Assembly: GCA_963770315.1 (NCBI GenBank)
Contig: CAVYPC010000002.1
Location: 310,001 to 374,000 of the forward strand
From: VRUE01 sp963770315
Lineage (GTDB): Bacteria > Actinomycetota > Thermoleophilia > Solirubrobacterales > 70-9
Reading direction: 5' to 3'
DNA length: 64,000 nucleotides
Within the stretch, counting starts at the first letter, position 1; every line of letters begins with the position of its first letter. The notes below the pieces were generated by a model, which was not told the origin of the DNA, made no database searches, and saw nothing but the letters and a program-made list of their open reading frames with translations. Shown one piece after another: positions 22,431 to 31,234 of this stretch. The position numbers were made by a program, and so were the translations under genes.

Positions 22431-24164
22431 TCAGAGCCCGGCCGAGAGGACCTGGGCGGCTATCGGCGCGGCGACTTCGCCGCCGGCGGCTTCGGCTTCG
22501 ATCAGCAGCACCCCGACTGCGAGCTTGGCGTTTTCGGCGGGGGCGAAGGCGGCGAACCAGGCGTCCTTGATCTGCTCCGGTTCTTCTTCGCCTTCGGAGT
22601 CCGGGCGCGGGCCGAGCTCGGCGGTTCCGGTCTTTCCCGCGACCTGCGCCTCCGGGATCGCGGCGGCGAAGCCGGTCCCGTTGGTGACCACGCCGATCAT
22701 CAGTTCGGTCAGCTCGCCGGCGATCTTCTCCGAGATCACCCGCTCCGAAGTGTCTTCGGGCCGCAGCTTGCGGTTGGCGACGACCGAGGTCGGCTCGCGG
22801 ACGCCGTCGTTGCCGATCGTCTGCGCGACGGTCGCCATCTGCAGCGGGGTCGCCAGGACTTCCCCCTGTCCGATCGCGCTCACGCCGAGGTCGAGTTCGT
22901 CACCGATGTCGGTGGGGATAGTCGATTCGGGTGGATCCACCGCTTCGACGATCTCCGGCGCGTAGAGGGTCGGGGGGGAGTTGAAGCCGAAGCGCTCGGC
23001 GGTGCCGACGAGTTCGTCGTTGCCGATCTTCGGCCCCAGCGGAGCGAAGTCGGCGTTGCAGGACTCGGCGAACGCCTCGCGGAAGGTCCCGCCGCAGAAC
23101 TCGCCGTTGGCGTTGCTGATGAAGCGGCCGCCGACGTTGACGCCGTCGACGATTTCGAATTCGTCGTCGAGCGAGACGACCCCCTTCTGCAGGGCGGCCG
23201 CGGTGGTGATCGTCTTGAACGTGGATCCGGGCGGTTGCGGCGCCGAGAAGGCCTGCCCGGCGAGCGCCCGCACGTCGCCGTTGCGAGCGTCGAGGACGGC
23301 GACGCCCCCGGCACGTCCGGCCAGCCCGGAGACCGCCGCCACCTGCAGGTGGGGATCGATCGTCGTCTTCACCGGCGCCCCCGGCTGGGGTTCTGCCTGG
23401 GAGAGGATGCGCGCCGAGCCGCCTTTATCTTCGACCGCGAGCAGCGAGCCTCCGGGCCGGCCGGCGAGCCGCGCGTTGAAGGCCTGCTCGAGGCCGCTGA
23501 CGCCCACCGGCGTGCCGGCCGGGAACCCCTGCCGGGCGAGCGCCGCGACGTCTTCTTCCTCGGCCATGCCGACTTCGCCGGTGACGTCGATCGCGGCGCT
23601 GCCGAGCGGGTGTTCGCGCGCATCCGCGGGCCCCTCGGCGAGCGGCGTCCCGTCGCGGGCGAGGATCGGCGCCCGCGGCGCCAGGTCGATCCGATTTTCG
23701 AGCTGCTCGCCGGCCTCGAGCCCGGGGAAGACGAGGCTCGGATTCCAGGCCACGCCGCCGTCGGCGTAGGGGATGTCGACGTCGGCTTCCACCTCGCCGA
23801 AGGCGACCGTCCCCGCTTCGATCGAGACCGGGACCAAGGTGACACCGTCTCCGTCGACCGGATCCCGGGGGGAGCTGGCGTCGAGATGGCGCAGGGTGGC
23901 GACCTCCGCCGCTTCGCGGTAGGCGGCGGCGAACTCGTCCTCGCCGGTCGAGCGGCGCGAGGCGTCGTTCAGCTCCCGGTACATCGCGGCGAAGTCCTTG
24001 TGCGTCCAGGCTTCGGTGAAGCGCTCGGCGGCTTCCTTTTCCGGCGATCCGGGCGCACCCGTCGCGGCACCGAGCGCGAAGGCGATGACGGCGATGACGA
24101 TGAGGGGAAGCGCGCGGGTGAGGAGACGGCGGCGCCGCAGCACCTCGGGAGGCAGGGGGTTCAC
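22431..24164 (-). CDS. Class B penicillin-binding protein with MecA_N-like domain
   Basis: 577 aa. N-terminal membrane anchor (~15-37), an NTF2/MecA_N-like domain (EKEAAERFTEAWTHKDFAAMY, to ~150), a dimerisation region, and a C-terminal transpeptidase domain with all three catalytic motifs: S314-T-F-K317 (PPGSTFKT), S368-C-N and K511-T-G. It cross-links peptidoglycan outside the membrane. Similar to mycobacterial PbpA/Rv2864c-type enzymes. MecA_N-containing PBPs often have reduced beta-lactam affinity, but that is not shown here. Confidence 0.92.
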   Translation of the reverse strand: MNPLPPEVLRRRRLLTRALPLIVIAVIAFALGAATGAPGSPEKEAAERFTEAWTHKDFAAMYRELNDASRRSTGEDEFAAAYREAAEVATLRHLDASSPRDPVDGDGVTLVPVSIEAGTVAFGEVEADVDIPYADGGVAWNPSLVFPGLEAGEQLENRIDLAPRAPILARDGTPLAEGPADAREHPLGSAAIDVTGEVGMAEEEDVAALARQGFPAGTPVGVSGLEQAFNARLAGRPGGSLLAVEDKGGSARILSQAEPQPGAPVKTTIDPHLQVAAVSGLAGRAGGVAVLDARNGDVRALAGQAFSAPQPPGSTFKTITTAAALQKGVVSLDDEFEIVDGVNVGGRFISNANGEFCGGTFREAFAESCNADFAPLGPKIGNDELVGTAERFGFNSPPTLYAPEIVEAVDPPESTIPTDIGDELDLGVSAIGQGEVLATPLQMATVAQTIGNDGVREPTSVVANRKLRPEDTSERVISEKIAGELTELMIGVVTNGTGFAAAIPEAQVAGKTGTAELGPRPDSEGEEEPEQIKDAWFAAFAPAENAKLAVGVLLIEAEAAGGEVAAPIAAQVLSAGL

Positions 24165-24208
24165 TGACCGGAATTTAGTGTGGGGAGGGGTCGGGTGCTA
24201 CCCCCGGC

Positions 24209-25351
24209 TCAACCCGTGCAGGCACCCGTGTCCACCGGGGTCGCCGTCTCGTTTAGCGCGGAGCGAACTATTTCGTTTGGAATTGCAAATCCTCCCGGAG
24301 GGCCCGCGGTGGTGGCGGCGAAGACGGTGGCCATCACCCGGCCGCGGGAATCGACGAGCGGGCCGCCCGAGTTGCCGCTGCGGACGCTGCCGCGGAGGAA
24401 GGCGATCGAGCGGTGGATCGGCCCGTTGCCGTAGGAGTCCTCGCTGATCACGGTGTTGGTGTCGCCGATGCGGGCGGCGGCGACGGCGTAGGGGCCGTTC
24501 TCGGGGTAGCCGAGGACCGCCCCGGCCGCGCCGCGCTGCGGGTCGGGAGCGATTTCCAGCGCCGGGACCGAGGTGTCGATGCGCAGCAGCGCGAGGTCGT
24601 TCTCGGGGTCGTAGTGGACCGGGGTGGCGTCGAGCGAGGCGCCGTCGACGGTGGTCACGGTCGTGTCGTCCTCGCCGGCGACGACGTGGGCGTTGGTCAC
24701 GACCAGGCCGGGTGCGGCGACCCAGCCGGATCCCTCGACGCCGAGGCCGCAGGCGGTGCCGAGCACGCGCACCACCGAACGGCTCACCCCGGCCACGTCC
24801 GGGTCGGAGGCGATCGCCGGGTCCGGCGGTGCCACCGGGGTGGTGGGACCGGCGATCGAGGGGGCGGGGTCGACGCGGTTGAGCGCGTTGAGGACGGGGC
24901 CGGAGGGCGGCAGCAGGTCGTTCAGCCTGCGCAGGATCAGCGAGCGCTGCACGTCGCTGCGCAGCTGTGCGGTGCTCGGGGCGTGCAGCGCCACCGCGCC
25001 GAAGACCCAGATCAGCCCCAGGGCCACCGCGGCGACCAGGGCCGCGCCGCCGGCGCCGTCGGCGAGCCGCAGGGCTTCGCGGCGGATCAGGCGCTCGCGC
25101 AGTCCCAGCGCCAGGCTCTCCAGCGTCACGGCGACCATGGCGCCGACGAGCAGCGCTCCCAGCGCCGCGATTAGGGGCGCGTAGGGAGAGTTGGCCCCTT
25201 CGCTCAGCAGCAGCGGGCCGACCCGGCTCCCGGCCGCCGCGCCGGCGACGAAGCCGAGCAGGGTGAGCATGCCGACGATCAGCCCCTGCCGGTAGCCCCA
25301 CATGGCGAAGGCGATGGTGAAGGCGACGATCGCCCAGTCGAGAACGGTCAC
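24209..25351 (-). CDS. MarP-like membrane serine protease (CvpA + trypsin-like domains)
   Basis: 380 aa from the GTG at 25351; an upstream GTG at 25402 would run into the HxlR operator and is less likely. Four N-terminal transmembrane helices of CvpA type are followed by a periplasmic chymotrypsin-like protease with His in TNAHVVAG, Asp in ENDLALLR and Ser in GNSGGPLVD. Mycobacterial MarP has the same arrangement and is needed for acid and oxidative stress resistance through RipA processing; an M23 endopeptidase is encoded elsewhere in the window (5989-7185). Confidence 0.9.
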   Translation of the reverse strand: MTVLDWAIVAFTIAFAMWGYRQGLIVGMLTLLGFVAGAAAGSRVGPLLLSEGANSPYAPLIAALGALLVGAMVAVTLESLALGLRERLIRREALRLADGAGGAALVAAVALGLIWVFGAVALHAPSTAQLRSDVQRSLILRRLNDLLPPSGPVLNALNRVDPAPSIAGPTTPVAPPDPAIASDPDVAGVSRSVVRVLGTACGLGVEGSGWVAAPGLVVTNAHVVAGEDDTTVTTVDGASLDATPVHYDPENDLALLRIDTSVPALEIAPDPQRGAAGAVLGYPENGPYAVAAARIGDTNTVISEDSYGNGPIHRSIAFLRGSVRSGNSGGPLVDSRGRVMATVFAATTAGPPGGFAIPNEIVRSALNETATPVDTGACTG

Positions 25352-25401
25352 GGCTAAATACAAGCAGGCCACGGCAACGAGGCCACGGTTTAGGCCCGTC
25401 A

Positions 25402-25416
25402 CTTACGTTCAGTAAG
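25402..25416. promoter_or_regulatory. HxlR-type dyad CTTAC-N5-GTAAG
   Basis: Inverted repeat in the short divergent region before the HxlR-family gene. Dyads of the form CTTAC..GTAAG are typical autoregulatory sites of this family; placement 10 nt before the GTG start fits repression. Confidence 0.55.
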
Positions 25417-25426
25417 CTGCAGCTCA

Positions 25427-25762
25427 GTGGAGGCCCCATCCGCGCAAGAGCAGCCCACCGGCGTCTGCCCGCACTTCCACGCCGCGATCGAGCTGATCGG
25501 CAAGCGCTGGACCGGCGCGATCGTCTTCGCCCTGACCGAGGGGCCGCTGCGCTTCGGCGAGCTGGCCAAGGCGGTTCCGGGACTCTCCGACCGCCTGCTC
25601 TCGCAGCGCTTGCGCGAGCTCGAGCAGGAGGGCTTGGTCGAGCGCGAGGTCGAACCCGGCTCGCCGGTGCGCGTCACCTACTCCCTGACCGAGGCCGGGG
25701 CCGAGCTGCGGCCGGCGATAGCCGAGCTGAAGCTCTGGGCTCGCCGCTGGCGCTCTGGGTAG
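25427..25762 (+). CDS. HxlR-family transcriptional regulator
   Basis: 111 aa, GTG start. Starts with a CPHFHAAIELIGKRWTGAIVFAL segment, the HxlR/MarR-like entry containing a conserved Cys at the N-terminus that in related regulators senses electrophiles or thiol stress; then the winged helix: LRFGELAKAVPGLSDRLLSQRLRELEQEGLVERE. Likely represses itself and perhaps the divergent protease gene through the dyad at 25402-25416. Confidence 0.9.
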   Translation: MEAPSAQEQPTGVCPHFHAAIELIGKRWTGAIVFALTEGPLRFGELAKAVPGLSDRLLSQRLRELEQEGLVEREVEPGSPVRVTYSLTEAGAELRPAIAELKLWARRWRSG

Positions 25763-25772
25763 CCTCACCCAG

Positions 25773-27065
25773 GTGGAAGAGCTACCCGGGCCGTTCCCCG
25801 TCGGGCGCTACGCCCGCAAGCTGGAGGAAGAGATGCGTCGCCGGGCCCGGGTTTCTCTGATCGGAGAGGTGACCGGTCTCGGCCGGAGCAAGGCACAGGT
25901 CTATTTCGAGCTGCGCGATACGGAGGGCGCCGTCCCCTGCGCGATCTGGCTGAATGAACTGGAGAAACTCGACCTTCCCGGGGAGGGACTTCGCGATGGA
26001 GCCGAAGTCGTCATCAGCGGGGGTCCCGACTACTACCGTGGCAGTGGCCATGCGTCGCCCAGCTTCTTCTTTCGCGCCACTCATATCCGCCTCGCCGGCG
26101 AGGGCGATCTGCTCGCTCGGCTCGAGGCGCTGCGCAAGCAGCTCCGCTCCGAGGGGCTCTTCGAGCTGCAGAAGCAGCTGGCGCGGCCCCGGCTGCCGAA
26201 GACGATCGGTGTGGTGACGGCGGAGAGCGGCGCCGCCCGCCGCGACCTGCTCGCCGGGTTGCGGCGGCGGGGCTGGGCCGGGACGGTGATCTGGGCCTTC
26301 GCGCCGGTCCAGGATCGGCGCGCGGCACCGGCGATCGCGGCGGCGATCCAGGAGCTGGCGGCGACGCCGGCGGTCGAGGCGATCGTCGTCGCCCGCGGCG
26401 GCGGCAGCCTCGCCGACCTCTGGGCCTTCTGCGACGAGACCCTCTGCCGCACGGTGGCGATGCTGCGGGTGCCGGTGATCAGCGCCGTCGGCCACGAGCG
26501 CGACTCGACCCTGATCGACGACGTCGCCGCCGTCGCCTGCTCGACTCCCACCCACGCCGCCGAGGCTGCCGTTCCGCTCGACTGCCACGTCGCGCGCAGC
26601 GCCCTGACCCGCAGCGCCGCCGCCCTGCGGCGGACGGGGGAGGGGGCGGTGGGGAGCCGCAGCCGGCACCTGGTGGCGCTCGCCCGCGGTCCCGCCCGGG
26701 CGCTGCGCCGCGAGCGGATCGCGCTCAACCAGAAGACGCGTGAGATCCGCGCCTCCTCCGAGCGGGGGCTGGCCGAGCGCCGCGCCTTCCAGCGCCGCCT
26801 CGCCCTCGTCGTGCTCTCCCGCGCCGCCGGCCGCGCCGCCGGCGCGGAAGCGAACAGCCGGCGCGAGGCGCTGCGGCGGGCGGAGGTCGCCTTCCGCGCC
26901 CACGACCCGGAGCGCACCCTGGAGCGCGGTTACGCGCTCGCCGAGGACGGCGGCGGCGAGCCGGTGACCAGCGCCGCCGCGGCGATCGCCGCCGGGCGGG
27001 TAAGACTGCGCTTCGCCGACGGCGGCGTCGGCGCCGAGATCGATCGAGACGGGAGCGGAGGATGA
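25773..27065 (+). CDS. xseA: Exodeoxyribonuclease VII large subunit
   Basis: 430 aa, GTG start without a clear Shine-Dalgarno. N-terminal OB fold (SLIGEVTGLGRSKAQVYFELRD, ~28-50) for single-stranded DNA, then the catalytic domain: PKTIGVVTAESGAARRDLL, VEAIVVARGGGSLADLWAFCDE and VISAVGHERDSTLIDDVAAVACSTPTHAAE. A long Arg-rich helical region follows, and the C-terminus ERTLERGYALAEDGGGEPVTSA is family-typical. With XseB it degrades single-stranded DNA from both ends. Overlaps xseB by ATGA. Confidence 0.95.
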   Translation: MEELPGPFPVGRYARKLEEEMRRRARVSLIGEVTGLGRSKAQVYFELRDTEGAVPCAIWLNELEKLDLPGEGLRDGAEVVISGGPDYYRGSGHASPSFFFRATHIRLAGEGDLLARLEALRKQLRSEGLFELQKQLARPRLPKTIGVVTAESGAARRDLLAGLRRRGWAGTVIWAFAPVQDRRAAPAIAAAIQELAATPAVEAIVVARGGGSLADLWAFCDETLCRTVAMLRVPVISAVGHERDSTLIDDVAAVACSTPTHAAEAAVPLDCHVARSALTRSAAALRRTGEGAVGSRSRHLVALARGPARALRRERIALNQKTREIRASSERGLAERRAFQRRLALVVLSRAAGRAAGAEANSRREALRRAEVAFRAHDPERTLERGYALAEDGGGEPVTSAAAAIAAGRVRLRFADGGVGAEIDRDGSGG

Positions 27066-27292
27066 GCGAGAAGCCGGAGTCCTACGAGGCCGCGGTGGAG
27101 CGGCTGGAGCAGATCATCGACCGGCTCGACTCCGGCCAGGCCGGGCTGCGCGAAACGCTCGACCTCTGCCGCGAGGGCCGCGAGCTGGTCACCTACTGCG
27201 CCGCCGAGCTCGACGCGGTCGGCGAGGGCCTCAAGGAGCTGCGGCTCGACGAGCTCGCGGCGAAGCTGGAGACGGCCCCGAGCGAGGGCTGA
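27062..27292 (+). CDS. xseB: Exodeoxyribonuclease VII small subunit
   Basis: 76 aa. SYEAAVERLEQIIDRLDSGQAGLRETLDLCREGRELV is the standard XseB helical hairpin. The ATG overlaps the xseA stop by 4 nt, so both subunits are co-translated. Binds XseA in multiple copies. Confidence 0.94.
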   Translation: MSEKPESYEAAVERLEQIIDRLDSGQAGLRETLDLCREGRELVTYCAAELDAVGEGLKELRLDELAAKLETAPSEG

Positions 27293-27303
27293 CGCGGAGG
27301 ATC

Positions 27304-27768
27304 ATGGGTGAGATCGCGGTGCTGCGGGCGGCCCCCGGGGACGCTCCCCTGGTGGCGCGGCTGCTGCACGACTTCAACACCGAGTTCGACGACCCGACGC
27401 CCGGCATCCCGGTCTTGGCCGAGCGAGCGAAGGAGCTGATCGCCGCCGGCACGATCGTCGTTCTGCTCGCCGGCGAGGGGCCGCACGGGCTTGCTCAGTT
27501 CCGCTTCCTGCACTCGATCTGGAGCGAGGGCCTCGACGTCTACCTGGAGGAGCTCTACGTCGTTCCCGCCCGCCGTGGCGAGGGAATCGGCAGGGCGCTG
27601 CTCGAGGCGACGATGGCGACGGCGCGCCAGGGTGGCGCGACCCGCGTCGACCTCAATACGGCCGAGAGCGACACCGCGGCGAGGGCCCTCTATGAGAGCG
27701 CCGGCTTCACCAACCGCGAAGGCGGCGGGGACGGGCCCTCGATGCTCTACTACGAGCGCGAGCTCTGA
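27304..27768 (+). CDS. GNAT-family N-acetyltransferase
   Basis: 154 aa, GGAGG upstream. Acetyl-CoA binding motif VVPARRGEGIGRALLEATMATAR (~83-105), then LNTAESDTAARALYESAGFTNRE, the standard C-terminal fork. The N-terminal region LVARLLHDFNTEFDDPTPG resembles enzymes acting on small amines. Substrate unknown. Its stop is 1 nt from the convergent addA stop. Confidence 0.9.
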   Translation: MGEIAVLRAAPGDAPLVARLLHDFNTEFDDPTPGIPVLAERAKELIAAGTIVVLLAGEGPHGLAQFRFLHSIWSEGLDVYLEELYVVPARRGEGIGRALLEATMATARQGGATRVDLNTAESDTAARALYESAGFTNREGGGDGPSMLYYEREL

Positions 27769-27769
27769 G

Positions 27770-30700
27770 TCACGCGGGGCCGGCGCAGAGCCGCCCCAGC
27801 GCCGGGCAGCCCCGACAGAGCTCCCAACTGCGCCGCTCCGCCGGCGCCACCGGGAACTCGCCCGCTCCGATCCGGGCGATCGTCGCCGCCAGCTCCGTGC
27901 GGCCGCGCCGCATCGCCTCGCCGTCGAGCAGCTCGACGACCGGTTCCGCGGGGCGCTCGAGGAAGACGTAGGCGACCTCGACCTCGGCGGCGGCGCGCGC
28001 CTCGGACACCGCCAGGGCGTAGATCGCCCGCTGGGTCTCGTACTTGGCGGCGCGCTCGGCCGGCGCCGCCCCGTTCAGGCGGTCGGTCTTGTAGTCGACG
28101 ACCAGGGGCGGGTCGCCGTCCCGCTCGACCAGCAGGTCGATCGAGCCGCGCAGCGTCGCACTGGCGACGCCGAGGAGCAGCGGCACCTCCGCGCGTGAGG
28201 CGGCGCCCGCGGCGAGGACCCGCTCGCGCAGCAGGCCGGAGCCGAGCCAGGCCCGTACCGCAGCGAGCAGCTCGGCTTCGGTCGCGCCATCCGGATCCAG
28301 CCCCGCGGCGACGGCGTGGCGCCGAACCGGATCGGCGCCCGGCTCCCGCCACCCGTTGGCCTGGCTCCACTCCAGCAGGGAGTGGACGGCCGCGCCCCGG
28401 GCGGCCGCCTCTTCCCGGGAGTCGGTTCCCTCCTCACCCACGCTGTCGAGATCGAGGACGCGCTCCATGTAGAAGCGGTAGGCGCATTCCCCGTAGGCGG
28501 CGATCGCGGTGTAGGAGAGGGGGCGGTTGGGAACCGTCGGCGGCTGGCGCTCCAGCAGGGGGACCCGGCCCTCGCCCAGCGGCGCCTGCGGCTTCGCCTC
28601 GCTCCGCGTCGCGGTCAGCGCGGCGGCGCGCTCCGGCGAGGGCGAGTTGAGGCGCACGGCGATCTGCGACGGCTCGAAGCTCGCGTCGAGCCCCTGGCGC
28701 GGCTGCGGGGCGGGGATCGCGATCGTCGAGTCGCGCTCGCGCTCGACCTCGAAGCCGTCGAGGATGCGCTCGATCACCGCGGTTCCGGGCTGCGTGCCGC
28801 GCCCCGGCTGGGGCATCGCGACGCCGCTGAGGATCAGCCGCTGGCGCGCCCGGGTCGCGGCGACGTGGAAGAGGCGCAGCTCCTCGGCCGCGTCGCGCTG
28901 CTGGCTCTCCGCGCAGAGCTGCTCGTGCGCGTAGAGGTTGATCGAGGCGGCGCCCAGCCGGCGCAGCTGCAGGCCGACCCGCGGCTCCTCGTCCTCGTGG
29001 CCCAGGGTCAGCGGCGGCAGGCGCGAGCCGGCCAGCAGCCGCCGCGAGAGGCTGGGGACGGCGACGACGCCGAACTCGAGCCCCTTGGCGCTGTGGACGG
29101 TCATGATCCGCACCCCGTCGTGTCCCTCGATCGCGCTCGCCGCCTCCGCCTCGGCGTCGGCCTCGGCCCGTGAGGCGAGGAAGTCGAGCAGGCCGCGCAG
29201 GTCCCTGCCCTCGCGCGCCTCGAACTCGCCGGCGAGCCGCATCAGCTTGCGGACGTTGGCGAAGCGCGCCTCTCCCGCTGGGCGCATCAGGACCGCGAGG
29301 TCGTAGCCGGTCTCGGCGATCGCGGCGTCGATCAGGCCGGCCAGCGGCAGGCGCCCGGCGCGCGCGCGCAGGCGCTCGATCGTGCGCGCGAAGCGCCGCA
29401 GTAGCGCCAGCTCCGACTCCGGGATCGCCCCCAGGCGCCCGGGGTCCTCCAGCTCGGCTTCGCCCAGCCCGGCGGCCCCTTCGACCGCGGGCCAGACGTG
29501 CCGCCTGCGGCCGGCGGCGGCGCGCAGCAGCCAGAGCGTGTCGGGGGCGGCGGCGCAGGCGGGGGAGGCGAGCGCGCCGAACAGGGCCTGGTCGTCGAGC
29601 GGGTTCGCGATCGTCGCCAGCAGCGCGCAGACGTCGGCCACCTGCTGCTGGGACCAGTAGCCGCGCCCGCCGATCGTGTAGGGGCGCAGGCCGGCGCGCT
29701 CCAGCGAGTCCTCGTAGGCGTCGAGGTGGGTGAAGGCGCGCAGCAGCACGACCATCTCGCCGCGCTCGACGCCGCCCTCGGACAGCTCCCGCAGCCGCTC
29801 GGCGACGAACCGCGCCTCGGCCAGGTGGCTCGGTGGCGTGTCGGCGTCGGTCGCCGGCGCCAGGTCGATCCCCTCGGCGTCCCAGCCGTCGCGCGCGGTG
29901 AGCAGCAGCTCGACTGCGGGGAGGTCGTCGCCGGGCGGCTGCGGCAGCTGCGGCGGCGCGCCGACCCGCAGCGGGTGGAAGGCCTCGCCGAGCAGCTTCT
30001 CGCCGATCGCGTTGACGGCGCCGATCACCTCGGGGCGCGAGCGGAAGTTGCCGCTCAGGTCCATCGCCATCGCCTCGGCGCTGCGCTCGACGGCGCGGCG
30101 CTGCTCGCGGAAGACGTCGAGGTCGGCGTGGCGGAAGCCGTAGATCGACTGCAGCTCGTCGCCGACGACCATCAGCTCGGTCCGCGGCCCGCGCAGCGCC
30201 TCGATCAGCCGCAGCTGCAGCCGGTTGGTGTCCTGGAACTCGTCGACCAGCAGGTGGCTGAACCGCGACCGGTAGGCGTTGCCGATCTCCTCGCGTTCGA
30301 GCAGCGCGACCGCGCGCAGCTGCAGGTCCTCGAAGTCGAGCCCCTCGCGGCGCTCCTTGACCGCCTCGTAGCGCTGCGAGAAGAGCCCGAGCAGCTCGGC
30401 GATGTGACGGTAAGCATCGCCCCCCTCGCCGGCCTCCGCGGTGCGGGCCACCGCCGCGTCGATCGCCTCGCGGTAGGCGGCCATCGATTTCGCCTTGCTG
30501 TCGGTTCTCAGCGCGGCCAGCTCGTCGAGGTTGGGGAGGCCGTCGGCGTCGAGCACGGACAGCGCCCGCTCGACCAGCTCGCGGACGGAGTTGGCCGGCT
30601 TCAGCTCCTCGAGCGTCTCCCTCGCCGTCTTGGCGGCGCGGCGGACGGCGGCCTCCAGGTCCGGCGCCGGGGGCTCGGGCAACCGCGGCGCCGCTATCCC

Positions 30701-31234
30701 GCGGCTGCGCAGCTCGGCGTGGACGCCGCTGACGATCGCCCGCAACCCGCCGATCTCGAACGCCGCCACGGTCCGCTCGCGAGCCTCCTCGCCGTCGCCG
30801 ACCCACTCCGCCAATGCATCGTCGAAGGCCTCTCGCGCCGCCCGCTCAGCCTCTGGCCCGTCGAGGATGCGGAAGCGGGGGTCGATCCCGGCCGCCACCG
30901 GGTGGCCGGCGAGGAGGCGGTTGCAGAAGCCGTGGATCGTCGTCACCCAGGCGCCGCCGATCGCCCCCAGCAGCTCCTGGGCGCGGGGCGAGCCTGCCGC
31001 GGCGCGCAGCTCCAGCGCCGCGCGGATGCGCTGCCGCAGCTCGGTTGCCGCCTTGTCGGTGAAGGTGAAGGCGAGCACCGCATCGGGGGAGACACCCAGG
31101 TCGCAGACGAGGCGGCAGTAGCGGTCGACCATGACGCCGGTCTTGCCGGTCCCCGCGCCGGCCTCGACCAGCACGTCATGGCCGCCGGCCTCGATCGCCA
31201 GCGACTGTTCCGGGGTCGGGGCGCGAGCGGTCAT
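27770..31234 (-). CDS. addA: AddA-type helicase/nuclease subunit
   Basis: 1154 aa. ATG at 31234 overlaps the addB stop (ATGA) and has GGAGGAG upstream. UvrD/SF1 helicase: Walker A EAGAGTGKTGVMVDRY (~22-37), FTFTDKAATELR (motif Ia), LVDEFQDTN (motif II), GDELQSIYGFRHAD (III), HSAKGLEF (V) and HVAATRARQRL (VI). C-terminal PD-(D/E)XK nuclease: PLVVDYKTD with a downstream QRAIYAL. It unwinds and resects DNA double-strand breaks with AddB and starts homologous recombination. Confidence 0.9.
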   Translation of the reverse strand: MTARAPTPEQSLAIEAGGHDVLVEAGAGTGKTGVMVDRYCRLVCDLGVSPDAVLAFTFTDKAATELRQRIRAALELRAAAGSPRAQELLGAIGGAWVTTIHGFCNRLLAGHPVAAGIDPRFRILDGPEAERAAREAFDDALAEWVGDGEEARERTVAAFEIGGLRAIVSGVHAELRSRGIAAPRLPEPPAPDLEAAVRRAAKTARETLEELKPANSVRELVERALSVLDADGLPNLDELAALRTDSKAKSMAAYREAIDAAVARTAEAGEGGDAYRHIAELLGLFSQRYEAVKERREGLDFEDLQLRAVALLEREEIGNAYRSRFSHLLVDEFQDTNRLQLRLIEALRGPRTELMVVGDELQSIYGFRHADLDVFREQRRAVERSAEAMAMDLSGNFRSRPEVIGAVNAIGEKLLGEAFHPLRVGAPPQLPQPPGDDLPAVELLLTARDGWDAEGIDLAPATDADTPPSHLAEARFVAERLRELSEGGVERGEMVVLLRAFTHLDAYEDSLERAGLRPYTIGGRGYWSQQQVADVCALLATIANPLDDQALFGALASPACAAAPDTLWLLRAAAGRRRHVWPAVEGAAGLGEAELEDPGRLGAIPESELALLRRFARTIERLRARAGRLPLAGLIDAAIAETGYDLAVLMRPAGEARFANVRKLMRLAGEFEAREGRDLRGLLDFLASRAEADAEAEAASAIEGHDGVRIMTVHSAKGLEFGVVAVPSLSRRLLAGSRLPPLTLGHEDEEPRVGLQLRRLGAASINLYAHEQLCAESQQRDAAEELRLFHVAATRARQRLILSGVAMPQPGRGTQPGTAVIERILDGFEVERERDSTIAIPAPQPRQGLDASFEPSQIAVRLNSPSPERAAALTATRSEAKPQAPLGEGRVPLLERQPPTVPNRPLSYTAIAAYGECAYRFYMERVLDLDSVGEEGTDSREEAAARGAAVHSLLEWSQANGWREPGADPVRRHAVAAGLDPDGATEAELLAAVRAWLGSGLLRERVLAAGAASRAEVPLLLGVASATLRGSIDLLVERDGDPPLVVDYKTDRLNGAAPAERAAKYETQRAIYALAVSEARAAAEVEVAYVFLERPAEPVVELLDGEAMRRGRTELAATIARIGAGEFPVAPAERRSWELCRGCPALGRLCAGPA

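Noticed and set aside
28434..30806. 790-codon alternative frame over addA
   Set aside because: Arginine-rich, motif-free; the addA frame contains all SF1 helicase motifs.
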